A DNA stretch of 35,059 nucleotides from Desulfuromonadaceae bacterium (GCA_028683855.1 JAQUHA010000026.1:1-35059); one strand, 5' to 3'; shown: positions 18,316 through 29,850, counted from the stretch's first letter. The notes: a model not told the origin generated them from the sequence alone. Numbers and translations are program-made.

Positions 18316-21300
18316 ATGAAAACTAATCAAGTACCAGCAAAACAGGGGCTTTACGATCCGCAGTTTGAACACGATGCTTGTGGTGTGGGATTTGTTGCCA
18401 ATATAAAAGGCAGGAAATCACATGAGATTATAAGCCAGGCACTTGAAATTCTTGTGAATCTTGACCATCGCGGTGCTACTGGGAGCGAGCCTGATACAGG
18501 TGATGGTGCAGGGATTCTGATTCAGATGCCCGATGCTTTTATGCGATCAGTCTGTGAGCCGCTGTCGATTTGTCTCCCTGAACAGTTTCACTATGGCGTC
18601 GGTATGGTATTTACCTCGCCGAAGGCAACTGAGCGGAACGCAGCCCGTCATATACTGGAAAAGATACTTGTTGAAGAGGGTATAGAACTTCTTGGTTGGC
18701 GAAATGTTCCGACCGACAACTCTTCTCTTGGGACGACTGCCTGGGAGGGCGAACCTATGGTCCGCCAGTTATTTCTCAAGCGTCCGGTAAATCTGGAAGA
18801 TGAACAGGCTTTCAATCGCAAGCTTTATATTATAAAAAAACGGGCTATAAACGAAATAAGGCGAGCCGGTGTTGACAAGGACTGGTATGTCTGCAGTCTC
18901 TCAACACGGACAATTGTTTATAAAGGGATGCTTATGCCGGTGCAGGTAGACCGGTATTATCCCGAACTCCGTGACCCTTTGATGGAAAGCGGTATTGCGC
19001 TTGTTCATTCCCGCTTTTCCACAAACACCTTCCCCAGTTGGGATCGTGCACACCCCTATCATTTCCTGGCGCATAACGGTGAGATAAACACGCTGCGCGG
19101 CAATGTAAACTGGATGAATTCCCGTCAGCACCTTTTGACAAGCGAACTTTTCGGGGATGACATAAAGAAAATTCTGCCTGTCATAAATAGTGAAGGGTCT
19201 GACTCCGGTATGTTTGATAACTGTCTGGAGTTGCTTGTTATGAGTGGCCGTTCGCTGCCTCACGCGATAATGATGATGGTGCCTGAACCGTGGGAGAACC
19301 ACGCAGATATGAGCAAGCAGAAAAGGGCTTTTTACGAGTATCACTCCTGTCTTATTGCTCCGTGGGACGGTCCGGCAGCTGTTGCCTTTACTGATGGACG
19401 CTGCATCGGTGCCGTGCTTGATCGTAACGGATTGCGCCCATCCCGCTACTACATTACAAACGACGATCTTGTAATAATGGGGTCTGAAGCAGGGGTGCTT
19501 CAGGTTGAGCCGGAGCGTATTCTGCGCAAGGGGAGACTGGAACCGGGGCAGATGTTCCTTATAGATACCGAGCAGGGTCGAATTGTTCCTGACAAGGAGA
19601 TTAAGAAGGAGCTTTCTGAGGCAAAACCTTACGGTGACTGGCTGAAAGAGAACCATATTAATCTTGAGGATCTGCCCTCTGCTGCCGAGCCAGCTAGCGA
19701 GGATCGTTCTACTCTGCTGCAGCGGCAGTTGGCTTTTGGTTATACTTTTGAAGATCAACGCGTAGTACTTGGTCCGATGGCTGCTGATGGTATGCAGCCG
19801 CTTGGCTCCATGGGTACGGATACTCCGCTTGCTGTTCTATCAAGTAAAAATCAACTTCTGTACAATTATTTCAAGCAGTTGTTTGCTCAGGTAACGAACC
19901 CGCCGATTGACCCTATCCGTGAAGAGATAGTTACCTCTACAATAACGCTGTTAGGCTCAGAGGGGAGGCTTCTCGAACCTTCAGCCGCTAATGCGCGCAG
20001 AATAAAACTTCAGCAGCCGATTCTCAGTAATCAGGAACTTGAGAAACTTCGTCAGATTGACCAGCCCGGTTTCAAATCTGCAACACTGTCACTCCTCTTT
20101 CCTGCATCGCGTGGTGCCAGCGCTATGGAAAAGGGGTTGGAATCACTTTTTGCCGCTGCTGATGTAGCAGTTGAAACCGGTTGCAATATTCTTATTCTCT
20201 CCGACCGTGGCACAGATAAAGATAACGTACCTATTCCGGCTCTTCTTGCGCTCTCCGGCTTGCATCAGCATCTTGTGACCAGCGGTTGTCGCACACTTGT
20301 ATCGCTTGTACTGGAATCGGGAGAGCCGAGAGAAGTTCACCATTTTGCGACTTTGCTAGGTTACGGTGTTAACGCAATCAACCCTTATCTGGCGTTTGAG
20401 TCACTGGATGATATGATTGTACAGGGTATGCTGCCTGATCTTACTATCGAGAAGGCGGTTTACAATTACATAAAAGCATCTATAAAAGGCATTGTTAAGA
20501 CAATGGCAAAAATGGGGATTTCAACCGTTCAGAGCTATCGGGGCGCTCAGATATTCGAGGCCGTTGGACTTGACAGTTCTATAGTTGATAAATACTTCAC
20601 GCTGACCCCTTCACGCATAGCCGGAACGGATATTGACGGAATAGCCCGTGAACTTATGGATCGGCATTCCCACGCCTATCCGGAACGGGTAGCGCCCGAA
20701 AATACTCTGACTCCAGGCGGTGTCTACCAATGGCGTAAGGATGGTGAGGAACACCAATACAACCCTCTAACCATCACATCGCTTCAGAAGGCAGTTCGTA
20801 CCGACGATTACGAAGAGTTCAAGGTTTTCTCCTCACTGATTAATGATCAGAGTACGAGGCATTATACTCTGCGTGGTCTTCTTGACTTCAAGGATAATAT
20901 ACCTTCGGTGCCGCTTGAGGAGGTTGAGCCGGCAGAGGAGATCATGAAGCGCTTTAAAACCGGAGCTATGTCATACGGTTCTATAAGTAAGGAGGCTCAT
21001 GAAGCGCTGGCAATTGCAATGAACCGCATAGGGGGCAGATCTAATACCGGCGAAGGTGGCGAAGATCCTGAACGCTTCACCTGGACTAACGAATTGGGTG
21101 ATTCGAAGAACAGCGTCATCAAACAGATAGCTTCAGGACGTTTTGGGGTTACAAGTGATTATCTCACCAATGCCGGCGAACTTCAGATAAAGATGGCGCA
21201 AGGTGCCAAGCCGGGAGAGGGTGGAGAGCTTCCGGGGCATAAGGTTTATCCATGGATAGCCAAGACGAGGCATACAACTCCGGGCGTCGGACTCGTGTCG

Positions 21301-22896
21301 CCTCCACCTCATCACGATATCTACTCAATTGAGGATTTGGCGGAGCTGATATACGATCTGAAAAACGCCAACCGTCGTGCCCGTATCAGTGTCAAGCTGG
21401 TTTCAGAGGTCGGTGTCGGCACAATAGCAGCAGGGGTTGCCAAAGCTCATGCGGATGTCATTTTAATCAGCGGTTATGACGGAGGTACCGGTGCATCCCC
21501 TATATCCAGTATAAAGCACGCCGGTCTTCCATGGGAACTCGGGGTTGCAGAGACTCACCAGACGTTGTTGCTGAACAATCTGCGAAGCCGAATTATAATA
21601 GAAGCCGACGGGCAGTTGAAAACAGGGCGCGATGTCGCTATAGCTGCCCTATTGGGTGCGGAAGAGTTCGGTTTTGCAACGGCTCCGCTTGTTACTCTTG
21701 GATGTGTGATGATGCGAGTCTGCCAGAGCAACACCTGTCCTACCGGTGTGGCTACACAGGATCCGGAGCTTCGTAAAAATTTCACAGGTAAGCCTGAATA
21801 TGTTGTGAATTTCATGCGCTTTGTTGCAGAGGAGCTGCGTGAGATTATGGCTCAGCTTGGATTCCGCACTCTGAATGAGATGATCGGGCGTTGCGATGTT
21901 CTTGAGGCTAACGATGCTATAAACCATTGGAAGGCTCAGGGGCTTGATTTCTCAAATATACTTCATCAGCCGAAAGTTGGAATGGATGTAGGGCGCTATA
22001 ATACCGAACAGCAGGATCATGGTCTGGAAAAATCTATGGACATGAGTCTGCTGCTTGACATCTGCAAGCCTGCTATTGAACGTGGTGAAGCTGTCAGAGC
22101 CGAGTTGCCAATTACAAATGTTAATCGCGTTGTCGGAACAATAGTCGGTAATGAAGTTACGCGCAATCATGGCGCAAAAGGTCTGCCGGACGATACAATC
22201 ACTCTTACCTTTAACGGATCGGCAGGTCAGAGTTTCGGTGCGTTTATTCCACGCGGCATTACCCTTAAACTCTCCGGTGATGCTAATGATTATCTTGGTA
22301 AAGGTTTGAGCGGTGGCTCGATTATACTCTATCCGCCACCGGCATCAACGTTCAAGGCGGAAGAAAATATTATTGCAGGTAATGTTGCTTTTTATGGCGC
22401 AACGAGTGGTACTGCCTACATTCGCGGAATTGCAGGCGAGCGCTTCTGTGTCAGGAATTCCGGTGTGAACGCTGTTGTTGAGGGGGTTGGTGATCACGGT
22501 TGCGAATATATGACTGGGGGTGTTGTCGCTATACTAGGTCAGACCGGTCGTAACTTTGCCGCAGGTATGAGTGGCGGCATCGCCTTTGTTCTTGATCAAG
22601 AGGGTGATTTTGCTTCCCGATGCAATACGGAGATGGTAGGGCTTGAAGAGCTTGATGAGTATGATGCAGAAGTTTTGAGAGAGATGATAGAGAATCATGC
22701 TGAATATACAGGAAGTTCAAGAGCAGCAATGTTGCTTATTAACTGGCGGAACTCTTTGAAACGATTTGTCAAGGTTATGCCTATGGATTACAAGCGTGTG
22801 CTGCAGGCGTTGGAACGGGCAAAGGCGTCTGGACTTAGCGGAGACGAGGCGCTGACCGCCGCATTTGAAGAAAACTCTCATATTGCAGGTCATTAA
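18316..22896 (+). CDS. gltB: Glutamate synthase large (alpha) subunit
   Basis: A 1526-residue GOGAT alpha subunit that moves the amide nitrogen of glutamine to 2-oxoglutarate. ATG 18316 gives a short propeptide before the catalytic Cys of the N-terminal amidotransferase ([16 protein letters not shown], Cys22), which becomes the mature N-terminus after cleavage in this family. The amidotransferase domain also shows [19 protein letters not shown] and [11 protein letters not shown]. The FMN/synthase domain has [31 protein letters not shown] and [11 protein letters not shown]. Cysteines 1130, 1136 and 1141 ([12 protein letters not shown]) would bind the [3Fe-4S] cluster. The C-terminal GXGXG beta-helix is present. 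Length is standard. It is the first gene of gltB-gltD behind a sigma-54 promoter candidate. Confidence 0.97.
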   Translation: MKTNQVPAKQGLYDPQFEHDACGVGFVANIKGRKSHEIISQALEILVNLDHRGATGSEPDTGDGAGILIQMPDAFMRSVCEPLSICLPEQFHYGVGMVFTSPKATERNAARHILEKILVEEGIELLGWRNVPTDNSSLGTTAWEGEPMVRQLFLKRPVNLEDEQAFNRKLYIIKKRAINEIRRAGVDKDWYVCSLSTRTIVYKGMLMPVQVDRYYPELRDPLMESGIALVHSRFSTNTFPSWDRAHPYHFLAHNGEINTLRGNVNWMNSRQHLLTSELFGDDIKKILPVINSEGSDSGMFDNCLELLVMSGRSLPHAIMMMVPEPWENHADMSKQKRAFYEYHSCLIAPWDGPAAVAFTDGRCIGAVLDRNGLRPSRYYITNDDLVIMGSEAGVLQVEPERILRKGRLEPGQMFLIDTEQGRIVPDKEIKKELSEAKPYGDWLKENHINLEDLPSAAEPASEDRSTLLQRQLAFGYTFEDQRVVLGPMAADGMQPLGSMGTDTPLAVLSSKNQLLYNYFKQLFAQVTNPPIDPIREEIVTSTITLLGSEGRLLEPSAANARRIKLQQPILSNQELEKLRQIDQPGFKSATLSLLFPASRGASAMEKGLESLFAAADVAVETGCNILILSDRGTDKDNVPIPALLALSGLHQHLVTSGCRTLVSLVLESGEPREVHHFATLLGYGVNAINPYLAFESLDDMIVQGMLPDLTIEKAVYNYIKASIKGIVKTMAKMGISTVQSYRGAQIFEAVGLDSSIVDKYFTLTPSRIAGTDIDGIARELMDRHSHAYPERVAPENTLTPGGVYQWRKDGEEHQYNPLTITSLQKAVRTDDYEEFKVFSSLINDQSTRHYTLRGLLDFKDNIPSVPLEEVEPAEEIMKRFKTGAMSYGSISKEAHEALAIAMNRIGGRSNTGEGGEDPERFTWTNELGDSKNSVIKQIASGRFGVTSDYLTNAGELQIKMAQGAKPGEGGELPGHKVYPWIAKTRHTTPGVGLVSPPPHHDIYSIEDLAELIYDLKNANRRARISVKLVSEVGVGTIAAGVAKAHADVILISGYDGGTGASPISSIKHAGLPWELGVAETHQTLLLNNLRSRIIIEADGQLKTGRDVAIAALLGAEEFGFATAPLVTLGCVMMRVCQSNTCPTGVATQDPELRKNFTGKPEYVVNFMRFVAEELREIMAQLGFRTLNEMIGRCDVLEANDAINHWKAQGLDFSNILHQPKVGMDVGRYNTEQQDHGLEKSMDMSLLLDICKPAIERGEAVRAELPITNVNRVVGTIVGNEVTRNHGAKGLPDDTITLTFNGSAGQSFGAFIPRGITLKLSGDANDYLGKGLSGGSIILYPPPASTFKAEENIIAGNVAFYGATSGTAYIRGIAGERFCVRNSGVNAVVEGVGDHGCEYMTGGVVAILGQTGRNFAAGMSGGIAFVLDQEGDFASRCNTEMVGLEELDEYDAEVLREMIENHAEYTGSSRAAMLLINWRNSLKRFVKVMPMDYKRVLQALERAKASGLSGDEALTAAFEENSHIAGH

Positions 22897-22916
22897 ACTA
22901 AGGATTCTTCGATATT

Positions 22917-22942
22917 GTCGTTCACTTTAAATGGTGAATGAC
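22917..22942 (+). other. Intercistronic hairpin between gltB and gltD
   Basis: GTCGTTCAC (22917-22925) pairs with GTGAATGAC (22934-22942), with one G-T wobble, around an 8-base loop. No T-run follows directly. It may stabilise the upstream message or adjust the ratio of the two subunits rather than terminate. Confidence 0.4.
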
Positions 22943-22993
22943 ATAGTGATAACCGGTTTTTTATTGAAACGACACAATACAGGGAAATGAATT

Positions 22994-24475
22994 ATGGGAA
23001 AAACAACTGGATTCATGGAATATTCACGCGAAGTGCCAGTCGACAGGTCGCCCTTGGAGCGTATTAACGACTGGAATGAGTTTCATCTGGAGATGCCGGA
23101 TGACGAACTTTGTACTCAAGGTGCACGATGTATGGATTGCGGTGTCCCTTTCTGCCATAGCGGTGTTCTGATAAGCGGCATGGCAAGTGGTTGTCCGATC
23201 AATAACCTGATCCCGGAGTGGAACGACCTTGTTTATAGAAAACTCTGGCGTAAGGCTTTTGACAGATTGATGAAAACGAATAACTTTCCGGAATTCACCG
23301 GACGTGTCTGTCCAGCTCCCTGTGAAGGTTCCTGTACGCTGGCGAGTATAAACCCTGCCGTTACGATCAAAAACATAGAAGTGAGCATAATAGAAAGAGC
23401 TTTTGATGAGGGGTGGGTCGAGCCATCTTACCCTTCGTTACGCAGCGGTAAAAAAGTCGCTGTTATCGGTTCCGGTCCCGCAGGACTGTCTGCTGCTGTA
23501 CAACTCAATAAAGCCGGTCACACGGTTACTGTTTTTGAACGTGCTGATCTGCCAGGCGGACTTTTGATGTACGGTATACCAAATATGAAGCTTGATAAGC
23601 GTAATGTTCTGCTGCGCCGTATAAAGCTTATGGAGGCGGAAGGAATCACCTTCGTATGCAACACTGAAGTTGGCGGCAGCAGTTACCCGACAGAAAAGTT
23701 GACTAAAGATTTTGACGCTGTAGTAATGACAACAGGAGCGACTTTACCTCGTGATCTTCCGATTGATGGTCGTGGTCTTAAAGGAATTTATTTTGCCATG
23801 GAGTTTCTGACTGCCAATACAAAGGCAGTTTTGAACGGCAGTGATGATTTTATATCAGCTAAGGGCAAAGACGTAATAATCATAGGTGGCGGCGATACGG
23901 GAACCGACTGTGTGGCGACCTCTCTCCGCCATGGCTGCAATAGTGTTACGCAGCTGGAAATAATGCCTCGATCACCGGATAATAGAGCAACTGATAACCC
24001 ATGGCCGGAGTGGCCGAAAACCCACAAGATTGATTATGGTCAGGAAGAGGCTGCAGCAAAATTCGGCTCTGATCCAAGAGTTTATCTGACTACAGCTACT
24101 CAGTTTGAAGCCGACGCATCTTATGCAGTCTCAGGTGTCTGTACTGTTGAGGTCTTATGGCAGAAGGGGGCTAACGGTCAGTTTATGCCGCAGCCGGTTC
24201 CTGGAACCGAGCAGGTTCGTCCAGCTCAGCTGGTTCTTCTGGCGATGGGTTTTCATGGGCCGGAACAGAGTTTAATTGATTCTCTTCAGCTGGAGAAGGA
24301 TCTGCGCGGTAATATCAAATCTGAGCATGGAAAGTACGGTACCGTCATCCCGGGGGTTTTTGCAGCCGGAGACTGCCGCAGGGGGCAGAGTCTTGTTGTG
24401 TGGGCTATAAAGGAGGGGCGCGAAGCCGCGCGTGAGTGTGATATTTACCTGATGGGAAGCAGTGAGCTGCCTTAG
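22994..24475 (+). CDS. gltD: Glutamate synthase small (beta) subunit
   Basis: A 493-residue GOGAT beta subunit that takes electrons from NADPH through FAD and passes them to GltB. The N-terminal cysteines [12 protein letters not shown] and then [11 protein letters not shown] would bind the [4Fe-4S] clusters. The FAD Rossmann motif [19 protein letters not shown] (about 156-174) and the NADPH motif [20 protein letters not shown] (about 297-316) follow, with the C-terminal FAD contact [19 protein letters not shown]. An AGGG ribosome site precedes the ATG. It lies 97 bases after gltB in the same orientation. Downstream a weak stem AGGAATT/AATTCCT (24474-24492) precedes a T-run at about 24504-24512 and may be a poor terminator. 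Confidence 0.96.
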   Translation: MGKTTGFMEYSREVPVDRSPLERINDWNEFHLEMPDDELCTQGARCMDCGVPFCHSGVLISGMASGCPINNLIPEWNDLVYRKLWRKAFDRLMKTNNFPEFTGRVCPAPCEGSCTLASINPAVTIKNIEVSIIERAFDEGWVEPSYPSLRSGKKVAVIGSGPAGLSAAVQLNKAGHTVTVFERADLPGGLLMYGIPNMKLDKRNVLLRRIKLMEAEGITFVCNTEVGGSSYPTEKLTKDFDAVVMTTGATLPRDLPIDGRGLKGIYFAMEFLTANTKAVLNGSDDFISAKGKDVIIIGGGDTGTDCVATSLRHGCNSVTQLEIMPRSPDNRATDNPWPEWPKTHKIDYGQEEAAAKFGSDPRVYLTTATQFEADASYAVSGVCTVEVLWQKGANGQFMPQPVPGTEQVRPAQLVLLAMGFHGPEQSLIDSLQLEKDLRGNIKSEHGKYGTVIPGVFAAGDCRRGQSLVVWAIKEGREAARECDIYLMGSSELP

Positions 24476-24573
24476 GAATTGTTGTAATTCCTTCAAATAA
24501 GTGCTTTTTTTTTAGTTATCATTATGCTATTTAATTGAAACTAAATTTTGATACCTCAATCAGGGGAGGCAGC

Positions 24574-26427
24574 ATGAGTAATCAGGGTAAGAATGAGCAA
24601 CTGACGAAGTGGGTGGAAGAGGTAGCGGCATTATGTGAGCCTGAGAAGATACACTGGTGCAGCGGTTCACAGGAAGAGTACGATTTACTGTGCAATCAGC
24701 TCGTTGAGAGTGGTACTTTCAGGAAGCTAAATCAGGAGAAGCGCCCAAACAGCTATCTGGCTTGTTCTGATCCAGGTGATGTCGCTAGGGTTGAAGACCG
24801 TACATTTATCTGCAGCATCTCCAAGCAGGATGCCGGTCCGACAAATAACTGGATGGCTCCTAAAGAGATGAAAGAGACACTTAATAAACTCTTCAAGGGG
24901 TGTATGCGCGGTCGTACGATGTATATCGTACCTTTCAGTATGGGGCCGCTTGGATCGCCAATTGCCAAAATCGGAGTTGAAATAACCGACTCCCCTTACG
25001 TCGCAGTAAACATGAGAATTATGACCCGTATGGGATCGGCAGTTCTTGATGTACTTGGTGACGGCGAATTTGTTCCCTGTCTTCACTCTGTAGGCGCACC
25101 TCTTGAAGCGGGTCAGAAAGATGTTCCCTGGCCATGCAACAAGGAAAAATATATTGTCCATTTTCCGGAGGAGCGTTCGATCTGGTCGTTCGGCAGCGGC
25201 TACGGCGGGAATGCACTTCTAGGCAAAAAGTGTCTTGCACTTCGTATTGCCTCAAAAATAGCAAAAGATGAAGGGTGGTTGGCAGAACATATGCTTATCC
25301 TCGGCATCGAGTCGCCGACAGGAGATAAAACCTATCTGGGTGCGGCATTCCCTAGCGCTTGCGGTAAAACCAACCTGGCTATGCTCGTGCCACCTAAAAG
25401 TTTTGTTGAAGAAGGGTGGAAGATCACTACGGTCGGTGATGATATTGCCTGGATTAAGCCTAATGCCGATGGTCGGTTGTATGCGATTAATCCGGAATAC
25501 GGCTTCTTTGGTGTTGCGCCGGGAACTTCTGTTAAAACCAATCCGAATGCTATGGCATCCTGCGCTTCTAATTCGATTTTCACCAATGTTGCTTTAACAC
25601 CTGATGGCGATGTCTGGTGGGAGGGTATGACCGATGTCAAACCGCCAAAACTGACAGATTGGCAGGGTAATCCATGGACTCCTGACTGTGGCAGAAACGC
25701 TGCGCATCCAAACTCACGTTTTACCTCGCCAGCCGGACAGTGTCCATCAATAGACCCTGAGTGGGAAAATCCTAAAGGTGTACCGATGGCTGCATTTGTT
25801 TTTGGTGGTCGTCGCAATAGTGTAATTCCATTGGCATACCAGTCCTTTAACTGGAGTTTTGGTGTTTATCTGGCTGCTACCATGGGGTCTGAAACAACAG
25901 CTGCGGCAACCGGTGCAGTAGGAAATGTACGTCGTGATCCTTTCGCTATGCTACCTTTCTGCGGTTATCATGTAGCAGACTACTTTGCTCATTGGCTGCA
26001 GGTTGGGCGCACAACTCCAAAGCCGCCGCGTATATTCAGCGTTAACTGGTTCCGTAAGGATGCCAATGGCAATTTCCTCTGGCCTGGTTTTGGCGAAAAT
26101 ATGCGTATTCTTAAATGGATTGTAGAACGATGCAGCGGCAATGCAGCTGCGGTAGAGAGCCCGCTTGGATGGATGCCACGTTATGAGGATCTGGACTGGA
26201 CCGGTTTAGAAGATGTAACCCGTGAGCAGTTTTATGAATTGATGTCTGTTGACCGTGATGTCTGGAAGGAAGAGATTGTTTCTCACGAGGATCTCTTTGT
26301 TAAAATGTACGACAGACTTCCGAAAGAATTCCTCCATCTCAGGCAGTTGATTCTGTCCGGTCTGTGGCGTTCGCCTGAGCATTGGGAACAGTTCCACTCT
26401 GAAGCAGAGCAGACTGTGCATAATTAA
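24574..26427 (+). CDS. pckG: Phosphoenolpyruvate carboxykinase (GTP)
   Basis: A 617-residue GTP-dependent PEPCK, converting oxaloacetate to PEP. ATG 24574 is chosen for the strong AGGGGAGG site 4 bases upstream and the matching family N-terminus. Signatures: the GTP-class P-loop [13 protein letters not shown] (about 259-271; the Cys in it is the hyper-reactive cysteine of this class), [11 protein letters not shown] as metal-binding kinase motif 2, [15 protein letters not shown], and [12 protein letters not shown]. The ATP-dependent class has a different P-loop and is shorter, so that option is excluded. The product gives gluconeogenesis from TCA-cycle intermediates, needed by organisms living on acetate or other small acids. 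It appears monocistronic, ended by the hairpin at 26451-26484. Confidence 0.97.
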   Translation: MSNQGKNEQLTKWVEEVAALCEPEKIHWCSGSQEEYDLLCNQLVESGTFRKLNQEKRPNSYLACSDPGDVARVEDRTFICSISKQDAGPTNNWMAPKEMKETLNKLFKGCMRGRTMYIVPFSMGPLGSPIAKIGVEITDSPYVAVNMRIMTRMGSAVLDVLGDGEFVPCLHSVGAPLEAGQKDVPWPCNKEKYIVHFPEERSIWSFGSGYGGNALLGKKCLALRIASKIAKDEGWLAEHMLILGIESPTGDKTYLGAAFPSACGKTNLAMLVPPKSFVEEGWKITTVGDDIAWIKPNADGRLYAINPEYGFFGVAPGTSVKTNPNAMASCASNSIFTNVALTPDGDVWWEGMTDVKPPKLTDWQGNPWTPDCGRNAAHPNSRFTSPAGQCPSIDPEWENPKGVPMAAFVFGGRRNSVIPLAYQSFNWSFGVYLAATMGSETTAAATGAVGNVRRDPFAMLPFCGYHVADYFAHWLQVGRTTPKPPRIFSVNWFRKDANGNFLWPGFGENMRILKWIVERCSGNAAAVESPLGWMPRYEDLDWTGLEDVTREQFYELMSVDRDVWKEEIVSHEDLFVKMYDRLPKEFLHLRQLILSGLWRSPEHWEQFHSEAEQTVHN

Positions 26428-26450
26428 ATTTTTGCTGTAAAAGTTTAAAT

Positions 26451-26484
26451 AAAAAGGGGGGCTGTTCCGGCAGCACCCTTTTTT
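26451..26484. terminator. Terminator between pckG and hypA
   Basis: AAAAAGGGGGGCTG pairs with CAGCACCCTTTTTT around a short TTCCGG loop. It works for plus-strand pckG (T-run present) and, by its A-run, for convergent hypA, whose stop codon overlaps the last bases. Confidence 0.8.
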
Positions 26485-26818
26485 AATCTTCAACCTCAAT
26501 TTCCTTAACCCTCAACTCCTCTCCGGCTACAATCTGTACCCTGTTGCTTCCGCACTGCTGGCATGATGCGTACAGTTCAGATAGATGAAAGGAGAAGTTA
26601 CAGTCAAGGCACTTCCCCTGCCCGTTCAGCATCAAAATATTCAGCCTGGCACCATCCAGAAGAGTCTCCCTGGTGGATGCTTCAAAGCAGAACTCGATTG
26701 CCTCGGGTACGATACTGCTCAGCTCACCTATTTCAAGGTCTATTGAGAGTATGCGTCGCCCAGCTGCGTACTTCTCGCAAACTTCAACAATGCCTTGAAC
26801 AATTGACATTTCATGCAT
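26483..26818 (-). CDS. hypA: Hydrogenase nickel-incorporation protein HypA
   Basis: A 111-residue HypA. It begins MHEMSIVQGIVEVCEKY, where Met1-His2-Glu3 forms the N-terminal nickel site of the family, and has the zinc-binding pairs CLDC (about 70-73) and CQQC (about 86-89) plus the LEIGELSSIVPEAIEFCF helix. HypA hands nickel to [NiFe]-hydrogenase together with HypB. No hydrogenase structural gene or other hyp gene lies in the window, so this is either a stand-alone copy or a paralogue. The family also supplies urease nickel in some bacteria. Confidence 0.9.
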   Translation of the reverse strand: MHEMSIVQGIVEVCEKYAAGRRILSIDLEIGELSSIVPEAIEFCFEASTRETLLDGARLNILMLNGQGKCLDCNFSFHLSELYASCQQCGSNRVQIVAGEELRVKEIEVED

Positions 26819-26836
26819 AGTTATGGATCCAGTAAT

Positions 26837-26872
26837 AAAAAAAGCCTGCGAGAAACTTCTCGCAGGCTTTTT
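26837..26872 (-). terminator. Strong terminator after the Ala/Pro-rich lipoprotein gene
   Basis: AAAAAGCCTGCGAGA pairs perfectly with TCTCGCAGGCTTTTT around a 4-base AACT loop, with A- and T-runs on both sides. It lies 24 bases after the stop of the minus-strand lipoprotein gene and 19 bases before hypA, and so separates them. Confidence 0.85.
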
Positions 26873-26895
26873 GCTGTTCCCCGAAGGGAAAGCTA

Positions 26896-27111
26896 TTAGT
26901 GCTTCTTAGGTGCTTCTGGAGCAGCAGCAGGAGCTGCAGCAGCAGGTTCAGCAGCAGGAGCTTTAGCTGATGAGGTAGGAGCCTGAACTGCTGCCGGTGC
27001 TTCAACAGCAGGAGCAGGAGCAGGTGCAGGTGCCTCTTCTTTTTTCTTGCAGCCAGCTGCAAAAACAGTTGTGAGTGCGAGTACTAGGGCCAACGAGATA
27101 AGCTTCTTCAT
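26896..27111 (-). CDS. Small Ala/Pro-rich lipoprotein
   Basis: A 71-residue protein. ATG 27111 starts a lipoprotein signal (MKKLISLALVLALTTVFAAGC, lipobox FAAGC). After the lipidated Cys come KKKEE and about 45 residues almost entirely Ala, Pro and Glu (APAPAPAPAVEAPAA and similar), ending PKKH. Low-complexity tails of this kind span the periplasm or associate with peptidoglycan; no enzymatic fold is possible. Function unknown. The repetitive GCAGGAGCAG-type codons could expand or contract by slippage. It has its own strong terminator; the cheW-like gene ends 108 bases upstream on the same strand. Confidence 0.75.
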   Translation of the reverse strand: MKKLISLALVLALTTVFAAGCKKKEEAPAPAPAPAVEAPAAVQAPTSSAKAPAAEPAAAAPAAAPEAPKKH

Positions 27112-27219
27112 TTGTGATACCTCTTTCTTTTGAGTAGTTACCATTTTAACGCATAGCGTATGGTTCTTAAAAACGATCTCGAAATATACTCCTAAAAATA
27201 TCGGAGTCAACCTATTTTT

Positions 27220-27678
27220 TTATCTCCCTACATTTTTTTTGATAGGCTCATTATATGTGTAAATAAATTGTTCTGCCGATCGCACAAGTTCTTCAATATC
27301 AAGCAGTATTGCAGTCATTTCAGAAATTTTCAGGAGAGCTGTCGAAAAGCGGATATCGAGCGTCGGTTCTGACAAAATATCATTTTCAGACACTATTTTA
27401 ACTACAGTATCAACAGAAAAAGCTACTGAAGCAACAGAAGGGTTTATTACAATTAATTTGCCTGATTCAGAACAGCCCACCCCCTCAAGAAAATAAGCGA
27501 GGTTCAGTACCGCTACAATCTCACCGTGAAAATTGAAAGCTCCTCTGTAACAGGCAGGAGCAAACGGTATCGGCCACATTGTCGGGGGATCACAGACTTC
27601 TGATAGCTGTGCAAGGTCAATCGCAAAAAAAGATTCAGACAGAGAGAAAAGCAGAAATTTACGGCTATTGGTGTCCAT
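27220..27678 (-). CDS. CheW-like coupling protein
   Basis: A 152-residue single CheW domain. It starts KFLLFSLSESFFAIDLAQLSEVCD, as in CheW, with PFAPACYRGAFNFHGEIVAVLNLAYFL, where normal CheW has RG-x-x-x-R-G, so the second Arg is replaced (NFHGEIV). CheW links chemoreceptors to the CheA kinase. The C-terminal part (ILLDIEELV) matches the end of the fold. It lies 9 bases after the chemoreceptor gene and last in a cheR - mcp - cheW unit, so it probably serves that receptor. No cheA is in the window. Confidence 0.82.
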   Translation of the reverse strand: MDTNSRKFLLFSLSESFFAIDLAQLSEVCDPPTMWPIPFAPACYRGAFNFHGEIVAVLNLAYFLEGVGCSESGKLIVINPSVASVAFSVDTVVKIVSENDILSEPTLDIRFSTALLKISEMTAILLDIEELVRSAEQFIYTYNEPIKKNVGR

Positions 27679-27687
27679 TGCAGCTCT

Positions 27688-28953
27688 TTACTCTTTGTTA
27701 AGTTGGAATCGTTCTACAACCGATATAAGCTCTTCAGCCAGTTGGGCAAGCTCTTTGGTTGCAAGAGCCATGTCCTGCATTGCCGCGAGCTGCTCCTCGG
27801 TTGCTGCAGAAACCTGCTCAGTAGATGCAGCATTCTCGTCGGCGACCTTGGCTATCTCTTCAACCGCAGTAACCATTTTTGCCGAACCATCCTTTTGCAT
27901 CTGTGATAGATCGGCAATGCTTGATGCTTTTCTTTCGGTATCAAGAACAGTTTTGAGTATTTCCTGAAACGCACTCGCCGTTACATCAATATTTTTCTTT
28001 CCTTCTTTAATGCTGCGAGAACTCTCTAAAATAACGGCATGAACCTGATGACTCTCGTCACGCAGGCTCTGAATCATTTCGCTGATATCTGTGGCAGAAT
28101 TAGAGGAGCTGTCAGCCAGTTTACGAACCTCTTCAGCCACAACAGCAAAACCCTTACCATATTCGCCGGCTCTCGCAGCTTCAATGGATGCATTAAGTGC
28201 CAGCAGGTTTGTCTGTCTGGCTATTTCACCTATGCAGTCAGCTACTTTACCGACTTTCTGGAGTTTTCCGTTAAACGTATCAAACTGATGGCCGATCTGC
28301 TCCTGCGTTTCAAAAAAGTCTTTCATTCTTTCGAGTGAATCGTTAGCCAACGCTCCGCCATGTTGAGCTGTCAGACTTGTTTCGCGAGCCGTTTTTGCGG
28401 TTTCCTTCGCACGAGCTGCCACAAGTTCAATTGAAATTGCCATCTCGCGAATGGTTTTAGAACCCTTTTCGACAAGCTCAGCCTGTTTTTCAGCTCCGCG
28501 TGAGATCTGCTCTATAGCCTGGGCAACCTCCTCTGTAGACGCGTTTATCTCAAGAGCGGTTGAATTTATCTCACGTGTTGAGTCAGTCAGCTGTGTGGAA
28601 GTTTTCTTAATATGACTGGCCAGCTCCCTTAAATTCTGGAGCATCAGGTTTATAAGCCTTGCCAGGTCGTGAGTTTCATCCGGCAGGTTGGAGTGAGGAA
28701 TGACGAGATCCTTAGTTAGATCTCCCCTGCTGATTGACTCTGCTGAATCGGTTAGAAGTCCAATATTGGCAGTAAATCCTTTGGAAAAGAGCCAACCCAG
28801 TATCAAGCCGATTGTCATGGCGACAACATAGCCAAGAATAGCGCTTATTTCGGCTGAATATCCTAACAGAGCCACCAGTTTAGGGCTGAAAGCAACAGAA
28901 GCCACAACAACCACAAAGCCGATTATGAACTTATGTCCTATAGGAACGCGCAT
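27688..28953 (-). CDS. Methyl-accepting chemotaxis protein without a periplasmic sensor domain
   Basis: A 421-residue receptor. Two membrane helices near the N-terminus (about 9-30 and 36-58) are separated by only a few residues (GYSAEIS), so there is no periplasmic ligand-binding domain. A HAMP-like segment (about 60-112) and a full signalling domain follow, with the tip motif [20 protein letters not shown], then [20 protein letters not shown]. The absence of a sensor suggests sensing through the membrane or cytoplasm (for example membrane state or energy) or acting with a partner. No CheR/CheB docking pentapeptide at the end. The cheR gene precedes it by 33 bases and the cheW gene follows by 9 bases. 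Confidence 0.93.
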   Translation of the reverse strand: MRVPIGHKFIIGFVVVVASVAFSPKLVALLGYSAEISAILGYVVAMTIGLILGWLFSKGFTANIGLLTDSAESISRGDLTKDLVIPHSNLPDETHDLARLINLMLQNLRELASHIKKTSTQLTDSTREINSTALEINASTEEVAQAIEQISRGAEKQAELVEKGSKTIREMAISIELVAARAKETAKTARETSLTAQHGGALANDSLERMKDFFETQEQIGHQFDTFNGKLQKVGKVADCIGEIARQTNLLALNASIEAARAGEYGKGFAVVAEEVRKLADSSSNSATDISEMIQSLRDESHQVHAVILESSRSIKEGKKNIDVTASAFQEILKTVLDTERKASSIADLSQMQKDGSAKMVTAVEEIAKVADENAASTEQVSAATEEQLAAMQDMALATKELAQLAEELISVVERFQLNKE

Positions 28954-28986
28954 TTAAGTACCCCCTTACTGATTCAATAATAGATA

Positions 28987-29850
28987 TTATAACCGTCTGT
29001 AGATTCGCTCTGTCGGGCATACTGTGGCAAAGAGTTTTCTTGCTTCACCCACCAGTGTTTCAGATTTTCCCAGGACCAGTATACCGCCCATTGGCAAAAT
29101 CCGGGCGATGCCGCTTAGTATTTTTTCTTGATCCTCTCTGGTGAAATAAATCAAGGTATTTCTGCAGAGAACCATCTGGCATCTGCCAAATAACGCCACA
29201 TCCATTATGTTTTCCTGATGAAATGTAACCATGCCTCTGATTTCTGAAGAGAGCTGCATACGCGAACCGACCTGGGTAAAATATCGCTCTCTCAATGATT
29301 CAGACAACTCTTTTAATCTGTCATCGTAATATTCAGCTGCTTTTGCCAACACTAATATTTCAGCATCAATATCAAAACCTCTGATCTCTACACCATTCTC
29401 CAACAGCTCCCCGGCAAAAAACTCCCTTAAAATTATGCCTATTGTATAAGCTTCTTCACCGCTGGCACAGCCAAGACTTAAAAAAGACAAGTTATCTGAT
29501 AAATCAGCCGCCTTTTTAAAAAGGGCAGGAATAACCTCCGTGCGCAATTTTTCAAAAAGTGTCGGATTTCTGAAAAAGTGGCTGACATGTATCGTCAGCG
29601 CTTTTTTGAGGAGATCAATTTCATTATCATTCTGGCGTAATCTGTTGCAATACTCTGCGGCATCCTGGCATCGGCAGGAGCGCATTCGTATAGCAATGCG
29701 ACGTTTCATACATTTATCCTTGTAGATGGATATATTAAAACCGCACCGCATTTCAAGGATAAGGCTGATTTCAGCCAAAGCGTCATCGGAAATCTCTGAT
29801 TGATCTATAACTGAATATCCGGAAATAATATTTTTCGAAACCCTATCCAT
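28987..29850 (-). CDS. cheR: CheR-type chemoreceptor methyltransferase
   Basis: A 287-residue CheR that methylates glutamates of chemoreceptors using S-adenosylmethionine. The start at ATG 29850 (MDRVSKN) is chosen because GGAG lies 6 bases before it; a GTG four codons earlier is possible. N-terminal helical domain about 20-90, with KDKCMKRRIAIRMR matching the receptor-binding basic helix. SAM-binding domain: FLSLGCASGEEAYTIGI (motif I), IRGFDIDAEIL, and CRNTLIYFTRED, the usual CRN-x-x-I-Y-F motif. First gene of cheR - mcp - cheW; no cheB is present, so demethylation must come from elsewhere. Confidence 0.9.
   Translation of the reverse strand: MDRVSKNIISGYSVIDQSEISDDALAEISLILEMRCGFNISIYKDKCMKRRIAIRMRSCRCQDAAEYCNRLRQNDNEIDLLKKALTIHVSHFFRNPTLFEKLRTEVIPALFKKAADLSDNLSFLSLGCASGEEAYTIGIILREFFAGELLENGVEIRGFDIDAEILVLAKAAEYYDDRLKELSESLRERYFTQVGSRMQLSSEIRGMVTFHQENIMDVALFGRCQMVLCRNTLIYFTREDQEKILSGIARILPMGGILVLGKSETLVGEARKLFATVCPTERIYRRL

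Noticed and set aside
18901-19758. A 285-codon open frame antisense to gltB
   Set aside because: gltB has continuous family-wide conserved motifs through this stretch; the antisense frame has no ribosome site, no recognisable domain and a Cys/His/Arg-rich, non-protein-like composition.
25332-25817. A 161-codon open frame antisense to pckG
   Set aside because: It lies opposite the PEPCK P-loop and metal-binding motifs and has no supporting signals.
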